DNA of 64,000 bases from Epiperipatus broadwayi (taxonomy: Eukaryota; Onychophora; Udeonychophora; Euonychophora; Peripatidae). The translations under genes and the position numbers were made by a program. The stretch covers positions 313,893 through 377,892 of the forward strand of contig JAQFVV010000356.1 in NCBI GenBank assembly GCA_028023455.1. Direction: 5' to 3'. Within the stretch, counting starts at the first letter, position 1. Each line of letters starts with the position of its first letter. The notes beneath the pieces were generated by a model that was not told the DNA's origin, ran no database searches, and saw nothing but the letters and a program-made list of their open reading frames with translations. Shown one piece after another: positions 11,731 through 23,808 of the stretch.

Positions 11731-11949
11731 TATGTATAAGACATATTTTGCAGGTTCATCTGTGTTAAAAAATTTAAATATTAAAATACCAAAGTTTCGA
11801 CTTGTTCACAGAAGTCATTTACTGGGTGATAAAAGGTAGAACAATGGTTGTGATTTGAGAAAAATGTTAAAATTCCACCAATAGCAAAAATGTTAAATTA
11901 AGAATGTTTTTAAAAAAAAGTCCAAATAGAAGGAAGTTTGCATTATCAT

Positions 11950-12262
11950 CTCACTTATTGATACAATCTGGCCTTTTACATATCTCAGTAGCTTCTCTAA
12001 TTTTGCACTGGTAGAGATTATTACATTTGGATATGATCCTGGTACTAGAAAAATCAATTTTATGACCTGAATCTATAGTATGGAGTGAGAGTGCTGATGA
12101 TGATGAGTGTTGTTTAACTGCATTAGCATGCTCATCTCTCCTAACACTGATGTGATGATTACTCATACCTATGTAAGAAGCTTTACAATTTTCACATGAG
12201 ATTTGATAAACGCCATGAAATTCAAGAGGGATTAAATCCTTAGACTTGGATATTATATTGCT
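11950..12262 (-). pseudogene. GIY-YIG endonuclease domain in the inverted arm of the Penelope-like element
   Basis: Read on the minus strand this is the same domain as at 13056-13440 and is better preserved. It has ISCENCK followed by YIGMSN (the YIG half of the motif), the catalytic arginine in SVRRDEH, and a glutamate in REATE, then CKRPDCINK. The domain gives Penelope-like elements their target-cutting activity. About 70 residues from the YIG box on are open without a stop, but there is no RT in this orientation, so it is only a displaced terminal repeat. Confidence 0.78.
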
Positions 12263-12265
12263 GAT

Positions 12266-13015
12266 CTTTTGTTAAGTAGAAAATTCTGTATTTCAATTGA
12301 TGAAGCTTTAAATGTAATTTCACAATGCTGCAATTTACCAAACCATATTATTGCTTTGATTAAACATTGTCTCTTGAACATATATTTTGTATACAATCGA
12401 CAGCATTACAGACAAGTTTTTGGCAACTCCTATGGGCTCATCTATCTCAGGAGTAATAGCTGATTTATTCATGGAAAATATAGAAACTCATGCTTTAGAA
12501 TCATCATCTTTAAAACCTCTTACTTGGCTCAGATATACAGATGACACTTTTGTCATATTGCAACATGGAAAAAATAAATTAGATGATTTTTTTCTTACAT
12601 TTAAATAATATGCATCCTCATATTAAATTTACAATGGAGACAGAGTCTGATGGAAAACTCCCTTTTCTTGATGTTCTAGTCACCAGGACACCAAATAGTT
12701 TATCTTTTTCAATTTAAAGAAATAATACACACACGTACAGATATTTACATTTACATTCTCATCATCATCCAGCTCAGATAGTTTCTATAGACAAAATTCT
12801 TTTAAATAGAGCAATTAACCTTTCAGATAAGTCACATCTGAAAGAAGAAATAAATCATATTAATAGTGTTTTATTAGCAAATATTTATAATTATGAATTT
12901 ATTTAAAAATCCTTATTTCAAGCTCAAAATGGGAAACAAAAAGATGATAAATCAACTATTAGGATTTGTGTTCCATATGTAAAAGGAACTACAAACAGTA
13001 TTGGATGTATATTAA
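12266..13015 (+). pseudogene. Penelope-type reverse transcriptase fragment
   Basis: The readable protein starts near SIDEALNVIS and runs through FGN/TPMGSSISGVIADLF to LRYTDDTFVI, the catalytic YxDD box (near 12534-12545) with both aspartates intact. Further blocks follow: KFTMETESDGKLPFLDVLV near 12628-12681 and a histidine-rich stretch near 12750. There is a frameshift near 12415, a stop near 12608 and others near 12717 and 12905. The fingers part of the RT is absent because the inverted arm replaces it. This RT class primes on exposed 3' ends and carries the GIY-YIG endonuclease downstream. It is inactive. Confidence 0.85.
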
Positions 13016-13440
13016 AATGCTGTAATATAAATACAGCATTTTCTACTCATCAAAAGATCAGCAATATAATAACCAAGCTTAAGGATTCAATCCCTCTTGA
13101 ATCTCGTGATTTTTATCAAATCTCATATGAAAATTGTAAAGCTTTTTACATAGGTATGAGTAATCATTGCATCAGTGTTAGAAGAAATGAACATGCTAAT
13201 ATAGTTAAACAACATTCTTCATCATCCACACTCTCACTCCATACTGTAGATTCAGGTCATAAAATTGATTTTTCTAATACCGGGATCATATCTAGATGTG
13301 ATAATCTCTACCACTGCAGAATTAGAGAAGCCACTGAGATACTTAAAAGGCCAGATTGTATCAATAAAGCAAGATGATACATGCAAACTACCTCCTATTT
13401 GGAAAGATTTTTTAAAAAAAAAAATTCTTAATTTAACATT
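13016..13440 (+). pseudogene. GIY-YIG endonuclease domain of the Penelope-like element
   Basis: The linker NKIS..IITKLKDSIPLE leads into DFYQISYENCK and FYIGMSN, the GIY-YIG half-motifs. The catalytic arginine sits in SVRRNEH near 13171-13193, and REATEILKRPD near 13324-13355 holds the metal-binding glutamate. The paired cysteine before ENCK is tyrosine here but cysteine in the inverted copy. A stop follows at INKAR and the C-terminal stretch is frameshifted. It is a decayed remnant. Confidence 0.8.
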
Positions 13441-13687
13441 TTTGCTATTGGTGGAACTTTAACGTTTTTTTTTTTCAAATTAGTGATTGTAATGCCTCTA
13501 CAATCATCTTTCTACCTTTTATCAGCCAGTAGATGACTTGTGTGATCAAGTTGAAACATTGGTATTTTAATATTTAAATTTTTTAACATGGATGAACCCG
13601 CAAAATATGTCTTTTATATATGCAACCTGTGAAAATCTTCATATCAACATATATATATATATCAAAGTGAAGAAATATTAACTCTTC

Positions 13688-13783
13688 AAAGTACCATTTA
13701 CAAATTATATATATATATATATATATATTCTAACCAAAGTACCATTTACAAATTATATATATATATATATATATATTCTAACC
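13688..13783. repeat. Tandem duplication of a 48-bp (AT)n-bearing unit
   Basis: AAAGTACCATTTACAAATTA followed by an AT run and TCTAACC occurs twice, starting at 13688 and 13736. Confidence 0.92.
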
Positions 13784-16700
13784 TTGCTCTTGTGCATCCT
13801 CATTTCAGAATAGTATATGATATAAAATAAAACGGGTTCTAGCTCAGTTAATAATTAATAAATAAAATATTCAGCATTAAAATTAAAATGTTTCACTAAC
13901 TCAAATTTAAAATACAATAAGGTTCAGTTTATAAAAATAAATTAAATAAATATTTAATATTTTCATGAGACTTGAAGTGAAAATACAGGTGACAAGATAG
14001 ATTACATTGAGCCAATATCCCACAGGATATTACCTCAATGGCATAAAAACACTATCCCCCCTTATTACTATTTCAAATAACAAACTCATAGTATTCTTAC
14101 GACTTTAATAACTTCTACTCACTAAGATTAAGTTAATAATTACATCTTAATTTTCTATTCGTAATAATCTAGCTCAATAAAAATCTCAGGTTCATAAAGT
14201 TTATTCTAAGTTAATAAATATGGTAGTAAAATATGAGAAGGGAATTTTATGTCATAATCTACTACTAAATTAATAATAATAATAATAATATTCTTCATTG
14301 TTTAACTACTACTGAATATCTTTTCTTTTCATTATATTTTTATTACCATAATAAAATAATTTTATATAATCTTTTATCTTCATGTAATAATATAATGAAT
14401 ACGTGGTAGCATATGATAATCTGATAAACAAAATATGTGTGGCAACTGATAGCATATAATTCAGTATACTATTGTGATAACTGATTTATGACCAATAAAA
14501 CAATGTAAAATTATAATTATTTAATTAAAAGAATACCAATAAATATTTAAATTCTTAAATAATTCTCTATTTATCTTTTTGTGCAAAATTATATTTTTGT
14601 TTCAATTGTTATGGATATATCGTGATTTCATGCAGTGAAGTGGAGAAACAAACAATCAAGACACAAAAATTTTGAAAAACAAACTTTAACAAAGTTTATT
14701 AACAACAACAAATAATATAAACAATTTATGTACACTATTTACAATGGATATCCTTATTTTAATCTTACATTTTTATCTACTAAGTTATATAAAATAGTTT
14801 ATAGTTTAGTTATATCTTTATTTATACTTAAGACAAAATAATAAAAAAATGTTACCATTTGGTTTCTCATTATGGTTAACTTATTATAAATATATTTACT
14901 TATTAGCAAAATATTTCATCCTTAATGTTATTAAACTATCTTATTTTTAAAAAAAATTCATAGGAAAACATTCTACAGAAAAACAAAATTAACTTTATAA
15001 TGAGTATGGATTTCTCGAAATATTAAAAAAAATTTCATCTTGCAAAGTCAAAGATGATGTTACATAAAATATTCATCCAAAATTCAGTACTAGATTTTAG
15101 TGTTTTATCACACGATGTTTACTGATCATAATATATTCTTATTTAGCCTTACTTTAATATGATATAAGTGTAATAATCAATATATTCCTGTTATTCAATA
15201 AACACAAAATATATACTATGCGTATTCCTTACATTTATTGTATATTATTGTTTTTAAAAATATGCAATACTTATTTTTCTCTTAAAAATAATAATAAAGC
15301 ATTTAAAAATAATTAACATTTTAAAAAAAATATCTTGTTTAGATACTCTATTCCCAAATTTATATTTCATTTCCAAAATAAATTCAAAATATATTCTATG
15401 ATTCTTTCCTTTCCCTTAGGATTCATTGGACCTTCAATTTTAAGTTATAAAATTCTATTCCTTCTAAGCAAATAAACCAATCTTATACAAAAACAATAGC
15501 ATAACCTAAGTTCTAAATTATTTACCATTTCTTTTCAAAATATCTTACTAAACGATGCAGTTACATGAAATAAAGATAGCGAAACAGATGTATAGGATTT
15601 AAGGAAGAAAGCTAGAGTATCATTCATAACATATCTCAAAAATCATGGCACAGTGCATTAACAAGAAAGAGGTATAACCTTTACCTGTCTAATAACCTCT
15701 AATACATGAACGATGTTAAAGCTATTTCTTCAGCTTTATTAAAACATCAAATATTTAAAGAAATATAAAACACTGTCCAAATAAAATGTGTACCAGTCAT
15801 AGGGCTTTGTTAACTATGCTGATATCCACACAAAGACTAAATATTATTCACATTCCTTATAACCTCCTATTTCTTAAAACATCATCTTGGTTTTCTGTTC
15901 ACTAAGTACTTCCAAGCCACTATCTCAATATTATTTCTCAAGATTTTCCACATCTTACATCGATAAATAACTATCTGCATTTACAAAACAATAAATAAAA
16001 TTCATTGATAATTAAACAATTTCACTGTTCCACAAGAAAAGTTTGTCTACTTCATCATTCTGTATGTTTAATCATATACAATCTACTTAGACAATATTTA
16101 AATATCCTAACATGAAAATTTTAAAAGAATCACATAATTATTTGTTATTATGTTGGATTATATCACTAATATATATAAAAAAAAATCATTGTATGCATAT
16201 CTTCAAATCAATCCTATCTCATAATGTTTTTCCAAAATGTTATATAAAATGCGTTACATATAATTAAAAAAAAAAAAAAACTTTTACACTTCATTCTTAC
16301 GATTCATAGATGATCTAAAGAAAACAAAAATATACATTATAAATTATTAATAGCCATTATTATTACCAAAATAACCTTTATCTGGTCATCATATTCAGTA
16401 GGCTTCTTCATCCACTAGATACCAATCATTGCAAACATAAAGAAATATACATTCATACACTTTATTTTAAAATATATTCTTATCTAAATTATTAGATTAT
16501 TCCATTATAAAATTTTATATCATCAACAAATCAATGTTTTATGTTTTCCTAATCTTATAAAAAAAAAATTTAGATTTAAACTAGGTTAATAAAATAAAAG
16601 GAATCAAAACTATAATTACATATTTTCTTGGCAATAGTTCCTGATAAGTCCAAAATGTTTATTTTTTTTCTCTAGAGTTTTTTAAATGTTCTTTTTAAAG

Positions 16701-18750
16701 TGCATTAAAGCTTAAAAATAAAAATAAATATTAATCCACTTAGTAAAATTTATAGAAAATAATCCTTGGTTTTAGTATTTAGGATGATAATTATTAAATC
16801 ATAATATTAATTAATCCCGTGAAATTTCTTCAATATTCTCTGCCAATATTCTCTGCAGCGTATCCGATGCATCTTCCATCTAACTTAACTTTAAAAATAT
16901 TCAGCAAACTTTTTACAATATTTCCATGGATCCATTTTTTTTATTCAACTATGTGTTCACTTTTTATATATATATATAAGTTTCCTTCTTAATACATTTA
17001 AACTTTCGTTTGGTATTTTTTTTATATATCAGTTTTAAAAAAAAAAACTTCAATTACTTTTAAAACAAATGTTTTCTAAATACATTTTAAACAATTCTAA
17101 GACTGGAGGTTTTAATATCAAAAACGCTTCAGTAACATATTCTCCTGGGTTCTTTCTTTAACTCTTGAAAATATTTTTTTTAAAAATGTTACCTTCAGAA
17201 AGGATATAACATTTTACTCCTTTTGATATAATATTATATAAAACAATTCATAAGATATAATTGTCTTATTACTATTTTTTTTAAAAATAAATTTTGGATA
17301 AACTTATCTAAATAATAATGCGTCTCCAATTTTTCCTTTTTAAACAGAAAATAACTTTGCACTGTATCAGTATAATGTCTGTACTATGATTTTTATGCAC
17401 TAGAATAGTTCTTTGGTGAAGCATTAATAAAGCTGTATCAAAATATTCCAAAAACATTTTTATATTATTAGAATTTATATCCATTTTATTCCACAGTATA
17501 TCCATCTTTTCATTGCAAAGTTTGGGTCAAATTTCAGATAAAATATCCTGGCAAGTAACTTTTAAAAATTAGAAAATCATTTTCAAGAAGTTCCCAAATA
17601 TATTTTATTTTAAACTCTCTTTTGCAAAATACTTTTTAAATATTATGAATTAGTTTCTGTAAATAAAACTATAAGAAAGTATTAAAAAAACTTGACTAAA
17701 ATAAAATTTTTAAAGTACTATCTCTTCGATAGTTACTAATATACCTTTCTCTGGATTCAATCCATTATTAATCTCCTTTGATATCCCCTGTGCAATTCAT
17801 ATTTATAGTCTGTAAGAATACCTCATTTGATTGGTTGATTCTTACTTTTAGCTTGAGAACAAATTTACATATTTTTAGTTTTTTACAGAATTGAATCTTT
17901 AAAATAAAAATTTATGATGTAATGAACTTAAAATATTATTTAAAATACTACTTTTAAATCAATTATTATTTTATTAAAATTATTTAAACATTTAAAATAA
18001 CTTTTTAAATAACTTTAATAACTTATTCCATTCTTAATATTCCATTTATATAGTTTTATTTAAATAAAATATTTAATTTTTATTAACTGTATTCGTCTTT
18101 ATTACATTATTTAAAACATTACATACGATAGTTAACTTAATATTTAATATTTGCTTTATGCTAGGTAATCATTATATCCAATTCTATAATGCTATTTTAA
18201 AACATTTTAAACTTTGTTATTAATTCAAACAAGCAGTGTGTGTGAAAGTATGCATTATACAAGTTACATGATCAATAATTTTGACAGACGATTTTTAATC
18301 TATTTCTCTGCCCAGATTTATAAAATTGATACACTTATTATATTAAATAAAATAATTATAAAAATTTGGAAAAATAATTTAAAATATAGAATTAAATACA
18401 ATTCTCACCATTATAAAGTTTATTTTTAAAATATATTATATTAATTTTGATTATTAAATGTGATTATAAATTTAAATACTGTATTTATTAACTTATCAGT
18501 TTTAAACTATTAAAATCGATTTTTTTAAATATACTTTTAATAATTATAGCTATGTTATTTAATATGGCCAGTTTTTACAACCATATGCGACAATATTTAA
18601 AGCTTTACATAACTATTTTTAAATGATTCGTTATAATTTTATATACTACGAATTTTCTTTAGCTTCAAATTGTACTTTATATTATAATTGACAAACTATA
18701 ATTAACATATATAAAATCAACAGTATTCCTAAAAATTGTAAAATTTTTAG
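13784..18750. other. Long A+T-rich non-coding stretch
   Basis: About 5 kb with no gene, no coding-like segment and no clear repeat family. It contains a short (ATA)n run near 14272-14290, several A or T homopolymers and an AT run near 16966-16980. Open frames are short and are composed of Phe, Ile, Lys, Asn, Leu and Tyr as expected from base composition. Confidence 0.5.
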
Positions 18751-19120
18751 TAATTGACCTATTATGCCAACAATCATATCCCCAGAAAAGCGGCTGACTT
18801 GTAGAGGACGAGCATGTAGATTTAGGTCTAAAAGTTCTAGCAGATCTTTCTTCTAACAATTATCTTTTAGATAAATGCTTTGCCATTGAGCTTGGCTTAT
18901 TTAGATCTATATGTCCCAACTCCTCACTGAAGAGACCCATAGGTTGAAACCGGTCTGGGGATGGGGACAATCCAAGATAAAAATGATTTGAATGCCTTTT
19001 CTTGTAGTAGCATTTATCATAAATATAAAAAAAAAGCTTGTTTAGAGTTATTAGCATGCTCTTAATTTTACATATTTGTATAGTGCAAGTCATGTGATAT
19101 AAGTCATGTGACATAAAAAC
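18751..19120 (+). mobile_element. Probable hammerhead-bearing repeat remnant (family C), limits unknown
   Basis: A segment less A+T-rich than its surroundings surrounds the hammerhead at 18912-18969. No second copy and no direct repeat could be found in the window, so both ends are guesses. Minus-strand frames across it are not recognised as protein and one of them reads the reverse of the ribozyme. It may be a single leftover unit of a third retrozyme-like family or part of a larger element. Confidence 0.4.
18912..18969 (+). ncRNA. Type I hammerhead self-cleaving ribozyme (family C), structurally intact
   Basis: Core C-U-G-A-A-G-A at 18927-18933; the fifth position is variable in hammerheads. 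Stem II is GACC (18934-18937) with a CAUA loop and GGUU (18942-18945). G-A-A at 18946-18948 is followed by stem III ACCGGU (18949-18954). The cleavage nucleotide is C18955. Stem I inner: UCCUCA 18921-18926 pairs with UGGGGA 18956-18961 (one G-U). After an internal loop, UGUCCC 18912-18917 pairs with GGGACA 18964-18969, six perfect pairs. All invariant residues are present. Sequence outside the core is unrelated to families A and B. Confidence 0.85.
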
Positions 19121-20037
19121 TGACTTGTTATGAACTATTACTGATCTATAGAAAAGGGCACATATATATATATATTATTCAATGCTACATTAATAATAAT
19201 AAATTAGTCAATCTCTTCAGAACATTTTCTCAGAATTGATTATCATGTTCAATTGCTAAGAGAAGATTAATGCCATATAAATATGACAAACTTCATGTAT
19301 ATGTAAGTTACCAGTAATATAATCCATTTGATGTTAAACCCATTTCACTTAGACTCATACATATTACAAAGGACAGCTAGATAAAGTTGTTTTGTTCAAA
19401 GAATCCTGAAAATCAATATATATATATGTGTGTGTGTGTATTATCATTACCACTTTCATTTATTAGTTATTCTATTTCAGTTTGAGAGTCTCTTTTACAT
19501 TAATTTTTTTTTGTTCAATAGTTTCACTAGAAAACATTAAATGTATCTATATATTTCATTTTTAATTTATTTCAAGGACTTTTATATTTTAAGGACAACA
19601 ATGAAAAACTTTAGTTAGTAATTTTTAATCAACTGACATTATTGAAGAATTAATAAGTCAAAATAGTTCACAGTTCCATTTTCGTCTCTTATTTCTTTTC
19701 ATAATATCAGTGATTACTGTTTTTCATTAGCCAAATAAAAACTTGAACTTTTTATTAAATATCAGAATTATTTCTTCTTAATTATGTGCTAAGACCCTAT
19801 TAATTTAATGCTATTTTGAACGAATTTTTAAATAAACTTGAAGATTATTATTTAACGTTGTCTCACCTTGAACAAATAAAGACATTTCTAAAAAGGAAAA
19901 CAATTCCCAAAGTGTATTTCAGCTGAACGAATACCTTTTAATATGGTTAAATCATTAGACTTTTTCAAATTACTTTATTATTATTCATTATTTATTTGTC
20001 TTACATTGCCAACATTTAATTTTCTAGAGTTACACTT
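19121..20037. other. A+T-rich non-coding DNA
   Basis: Short AT run near 19162-19173 and TG run near 19428-19439. Nothing else seen. Confidence 0.5.
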
Positions 20038-20221
20038 CCATCATGTTTTTAATGACAATCTCGACCTCAGGGTAGCCTTTGAGCATTCCATCATCAGATT
20101 TTCAATTGGATGGACGGTTGAAGAATTGGAGTGTGGAGTAGATTGAAGCCTGTCCATTAAAGTATGAGGATTGGCTACCTTAATATATATCTGAGCACTT
20201 ATGGCATACATGTGTAGAGAT

Positions 20222-20280
20222 GGTAATCTGGACCAACTGATGGATTGCTGGTTTAGCATGAAATATGTATATTGGTGATT
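20222..20280 (+). ncRNA. Hammerhead ribozyme of family B unit 1, core damaged
   Basis: Same fold as 20704-20762: inner stem I CCAA/UUGG, stem II around a GUU loop, GAAA, a short AUAUGUAU stem III. The core reads CUGAUGGA (20237-20244), with one extra G relative to unit 2, which should impair or abolish cleavage. Confidence 0.72.
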
Positions 20281-20703
20281 ATTTATCTTTTCAACATATA
20301 TGTATTCAAGTGTATCAGTGTTATGAGATAGAATGGAGAGTGATGGGTCGTGTGAAAGTCTGTGCTCATATACCCTATATATTACATTTATAGACATGTG
20401 TATAATAAGCCTGTGTGTTTCAGTTATTACATAGTAGAGATGTCTGTCCATCCCTTGTATATGTATTAAATGAATTATGTCCTGTACATGAGGGTCAGAT
20501 TGACCTTAGATCAACATGGGTGTGACAAGAATCTCAGCCTCAGGGTGGCCTTTGAGCATTCCATCATCAGATTTTCAATTGGATGGATTGTTGAAGAGTT
20601 GGAGTGTGGAGTAGATTGAAGCCTGTCCATTAAAGTATGAGGAGTGACTATCTTAATATATATATATATATATGAGCGCTTATGCCACATATGTGTAAAG
20701 ATG

Positions 20704-20762
20704 GTAATCTGGACCAACTGATGATTGCTGGTTTAGCATGAAATACGTATATTGGTGATTAT
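20704..20762 (+). ncRNA. Type I hammerhead self-cleaving ribozyme (family B), structurally intact
   Basis: Core C-U-G-A-U-G-A at 20718-20724. Stem II is UUGCUG/UAGCAU around GUU (20725-20739), with one U-U at its base and one G-U. G-A-A at 20740-20742 is followed by stem III AUACGUAU (20743-20750) with no loop. The cleavage nucleotide is A20751. Stem I: CCAA 20714-20717 pairs with UUGG 20752-20755; past an asymmetric loop (UGGA opposite U), GUAAUC 20704-20709 pairs with GAUUAU 20757-20762. Compared with family A at 10375, two outer stem I pairs change on both sides (G-C to A-U and C-G to U-A), direct covariation support. Confidence 0.86.
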
Positions 20763-20905
20763 TTATCTTTTCAACATATGTGTCTTCAAGTGTATCAGTG
20801 TTATGAGATAGTGTGAAGAGTGGTGGGTCGTGTGAAAGTCTGTGCTCATATACCCTATATATTACAGATATAGACACAGGTATGCCTGTGTGTTTCAGTT
20901 ATTAA

Positions 20906-23664
20906 CATTATTAGATAAAAATAACAATGATTATCAAAAATTATTTAATAGACAAATTATTATATTATTTTTAGCCCAGATATACTTTACATTTTATTAA
21001 AAATCAATTTATTACTTTTTATTAAGTTTAAATTTGTAATCTTGTTAATTTAACAACATATCTACACATGCGCAATATTTTAAATATATTTGAAAACTAT
21101 TATTCAATATGACTTTCTAGATGTATTTTGACCGAAGTACTTTTTAAATGTGCTTATTCTTTAATCTATTTTTCATTTATATTTTCGTTATATTTTTAAT
21201 TGATAAATAATAATATTTCTCCTTTCAATTTGTTTTTTGTTTTGTATTTTCTATTTTAATTATAAAGAATTGAATGTAAATTAAAGCAATAAAACATAGT
21301 TGACTAATTTGGTCCACGCTTATTTTAAGAATAAGTAACTTGATTTGTTTTTGAAAACATTTGAAATCAATCTAGTAAAGTATTATACTGGAACTATTTA
21401 TCATTCAAATAATATTAAACCTAGCACCAAATATCTCTCACAGCTTAGATTCAACATTTACATTAGGAACAGTAATTCTCTCTGCTCTATTCCAAAACCT
21501 ATTATTGTCAAGTTAACTCAATATAGAATTATACTATGTTTTCTATTTTCAGTGTTTTGTCACTTTCTATTTGATCTATTTGTTAATAAATAAATTTTAA
21601 TTTTAAACACAAGCGATTCATAAAGTAGTATTAGCAAATAATGCTAGTAATTAATATTAATTTTCTTTGTGTGTGTGCATGTGCTTGTTTATACATAATT
21701 GAACCTTTTATATGTAGTTGTTAACATGACTTTATAAAAAAATATTTGTTTGAGTGATTCTTAATGCTTCAGTTCTCTGCCTAACTAAAGATAGCACTAT
21801 ATGGCATTTCATCCTCAGATATATCTTGCCAGTAATCAACATTAGACCTTCTTTGAATATCCTTAAGAAAACCATAATAAAGCAAATAGGTTTTTTCCCT
21901 CATAATAACCACAATCTTCTTTACCACAAAAACTTGTATAAGAATTCTGCCACTACTCATATTTTATTCCATTAAGGGTGTGTTCATACAATAGTAAGAA
22001 GAATTAACATCACTAAAATTTTGGAAAATACAATAATTAATCCTCCAATATGGCTTACCATTGTATCTTTACATTAATTAAATAGAATCCTTCCTGTGTC
22101 TCTTTGTCTATATAAAAAGGTTGAAGAGTAACATTGTAAAGTATCAAGTTGTCAGTTTTCTGCCTTACGTGAGATATTGAAAGATGTGGATATTAGTGCT
22201 TTATAATTTGACTTGTACAATTATTACAAAATTGGCTCATCTCTTTTTTTATTTTTTTTCTATTTCTTCTTCTGCAGTTGTGATAGTTAGACTTTTTCTG
22301 TAAACTTAGATTTCAGATATATTGTTCATTTATTTTGTGATTACATTTATGAAATTTTAATGAATCTAGGCATAATTTGAGATGGGGACCAACTTTTGAT
22401 TATTATAATAAATCAGAATAACTACTAGCAAATAATTATATTTTTTTTAATTCCAAGAGGAAAAAAAAGAAAAATAATAAACTTAGATGCGTTTTGCAAT
22501 AACTATTCAAACTAATCTGTGATCCACAAATACATCTACATATTCAACACTGCTATCTGTTAATGTGTTTACATGATGTTTTATGATGATAACTTTTAAC
22601 TTTTTCTACTGCAACATCTAATATCATAAAAAATAAAAATTGAATTTTGCATTGAAATTATTATATCATTAGTCATGTGAAAATATTGTTCATGTTAAAA
22701 TAAATTTTATTCCTTCATATCTATCTATTACTCACAAAATTTTCAAATTGTGAAATATAACTGTTTCTTTATGAAAGAATTTTTTATTATTTTTAAAATT
22801 GTTTTGAACATATCTAGAAATAAATAAAAAACAAATAAAGATAATTATGTGATTGGTGTCAGTAGGAGTTAATATTCCTTCCACCAGTAGCAAAAAGTAT
22901 ACTTATCCTTATTTAACTGTTTAATTCAAATTATCTTAATACCTTTACATTCTAGCTAAGAATATGTAAATATGCCATTAGTGCCTATTGTTGGATAGAA
23001 GTTGGTTACTATATATTTCAAAAATATTCTAAGCTTGTGCATTACTGGAAACAATTTTAAGATTTACTTAGTCCTAAGATATAATAATAAAACAAATAAT
23101 AATAGCATAGGGGTATACATATATGTGTACATAGGATTTGTGTAGTTGTATATATGATATATATAAATTTTTTATATTAAATTTGACTGTATATTTTATA
23201 AAACAAAATACTTTAAATTCACCTTTTCTATCAATAATTTTAAAAAATGTTTATCATAAAAAAAATGTTTATTTTATTTTAGAAATTGTTCTTTTTAATA
23301 AAAATAAACATCAAGTTACAAAATCCATCATTTACTTACTGGAATATAATAAATTTTATTTATTATTGGATTTTTTTATACATATTTTTTTACATAATTC
23401 ATATATATAAACAAAATATAAATATATTATTTATAAATAAAGAATAAAATATATATTATTTATTTTATGTATGTTTATATATAATGTTTATATGAAAAAA
23501 TTTTCACAGGTTTTTCTATAGATTTTAAATAATATACAATGAAGCCATAAACTATACTATATTTCATTTCAAGACCTTCATGCAAACAAATATATGTAGT
23601 GTATCTTTTCATGTTTCATTAGCAAATTCTGATTATAATGCAGTAAGTATTATTTATTGTATTG
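20906..23664. other. A+T-rich non-coding DNA
   Basis: No gene or recognised repeat. A TG-rich run lies at about 21669-21680. Homopolymers are frequent. The open frames are low complexity. Confidence 0.5.
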
Positions 23665-23808
23665 TAAGTTTGTACTAAAACAGGCAAAACTCTCCATACA
23701 GTACTGCCACTCCGGCTGGCATGGAGAGTTTTGCCTGTTTTAATAACAGTTATGTGCAAACATAAGAAATGGTAATCATGTGATGTTTAGTGTTTTAAGT
23801 TTGTACTA
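23665..23808. mobile_element. Foldback family F, short copy with 13-bp target duplication
   Basis: The 13-bp word taagtttgtacta occurs at 23665-23677 and 23796-23808. Between them lie 118 bp starting aaacaggcaaaactctcc, a short centre, the reverse complement ending gagttttgcctgtttt, then a tail (aacagttatg ... tgatgtttagtg) outside the inverted repeat. The arms are only about 25-30 bp because the middle is deleted compared with 50133-50512. Related copies: 50133, 55378 (inside an LTR) and 62137. Confidence 0.85.

Larger units (their letters stand above)
11731..13622 (+). mobile_element. Penelope-like element with inverted copy of its 3' end at the 5' side
   Basis: Plus-strand order: an inverted repeat arm (about 11731-12290), a reverse transcriptase fragment, a GIY-YIG endonuclease and the opposite arm (about 13030-13622). 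The two arms are reverse complements over roughly 550-590 bp with moderate divergence, so the endonuclease and 3' region occur twice, head to head. Terminal repeats in inverted orientation and 5' truncation are typical of Penelope-like elements. The N-terminal half of the RT is missing and the frame is broken, so it is not autonomous. Each arm also holds a hammerhead-like word pair (see findings). Confidence 0.85.
20038..20905 (+). mobile_element. Hammerhead repeat family B (retrozyme-like), tandem dimer
   Basis: Two head-to-tail units with a period of 473 bp (tcgacctcag at 20061 and tcagcctcag at 20534). Unit 1 is complete to about 20510 and unit 2 is cut at about 20905, so roughly 1.8 monomers are present. 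Each unit carries: a block with tccattaaagtatgagga, a hammerhead, the word gattatttatcttttcaaca, and a tail with cctatatattaca. Long minus-strand frames across both units are the reverse of this repeat and not protein genes. Other copies: 6855-7218 (minus) and 33988-34138 (plus). The fragment at 33988 shows a tRNA-like A/B-box pair in the downstream part. Confidence 0.78.

Noticed and set aside
20041-20877. Minus-strand frames of 136, 68 and 65 codons
   Set aside because: They are the reverse of the two family B monomers and the same peptides recur because the DNA is duplicated; the plus strand holds the hammerheads.
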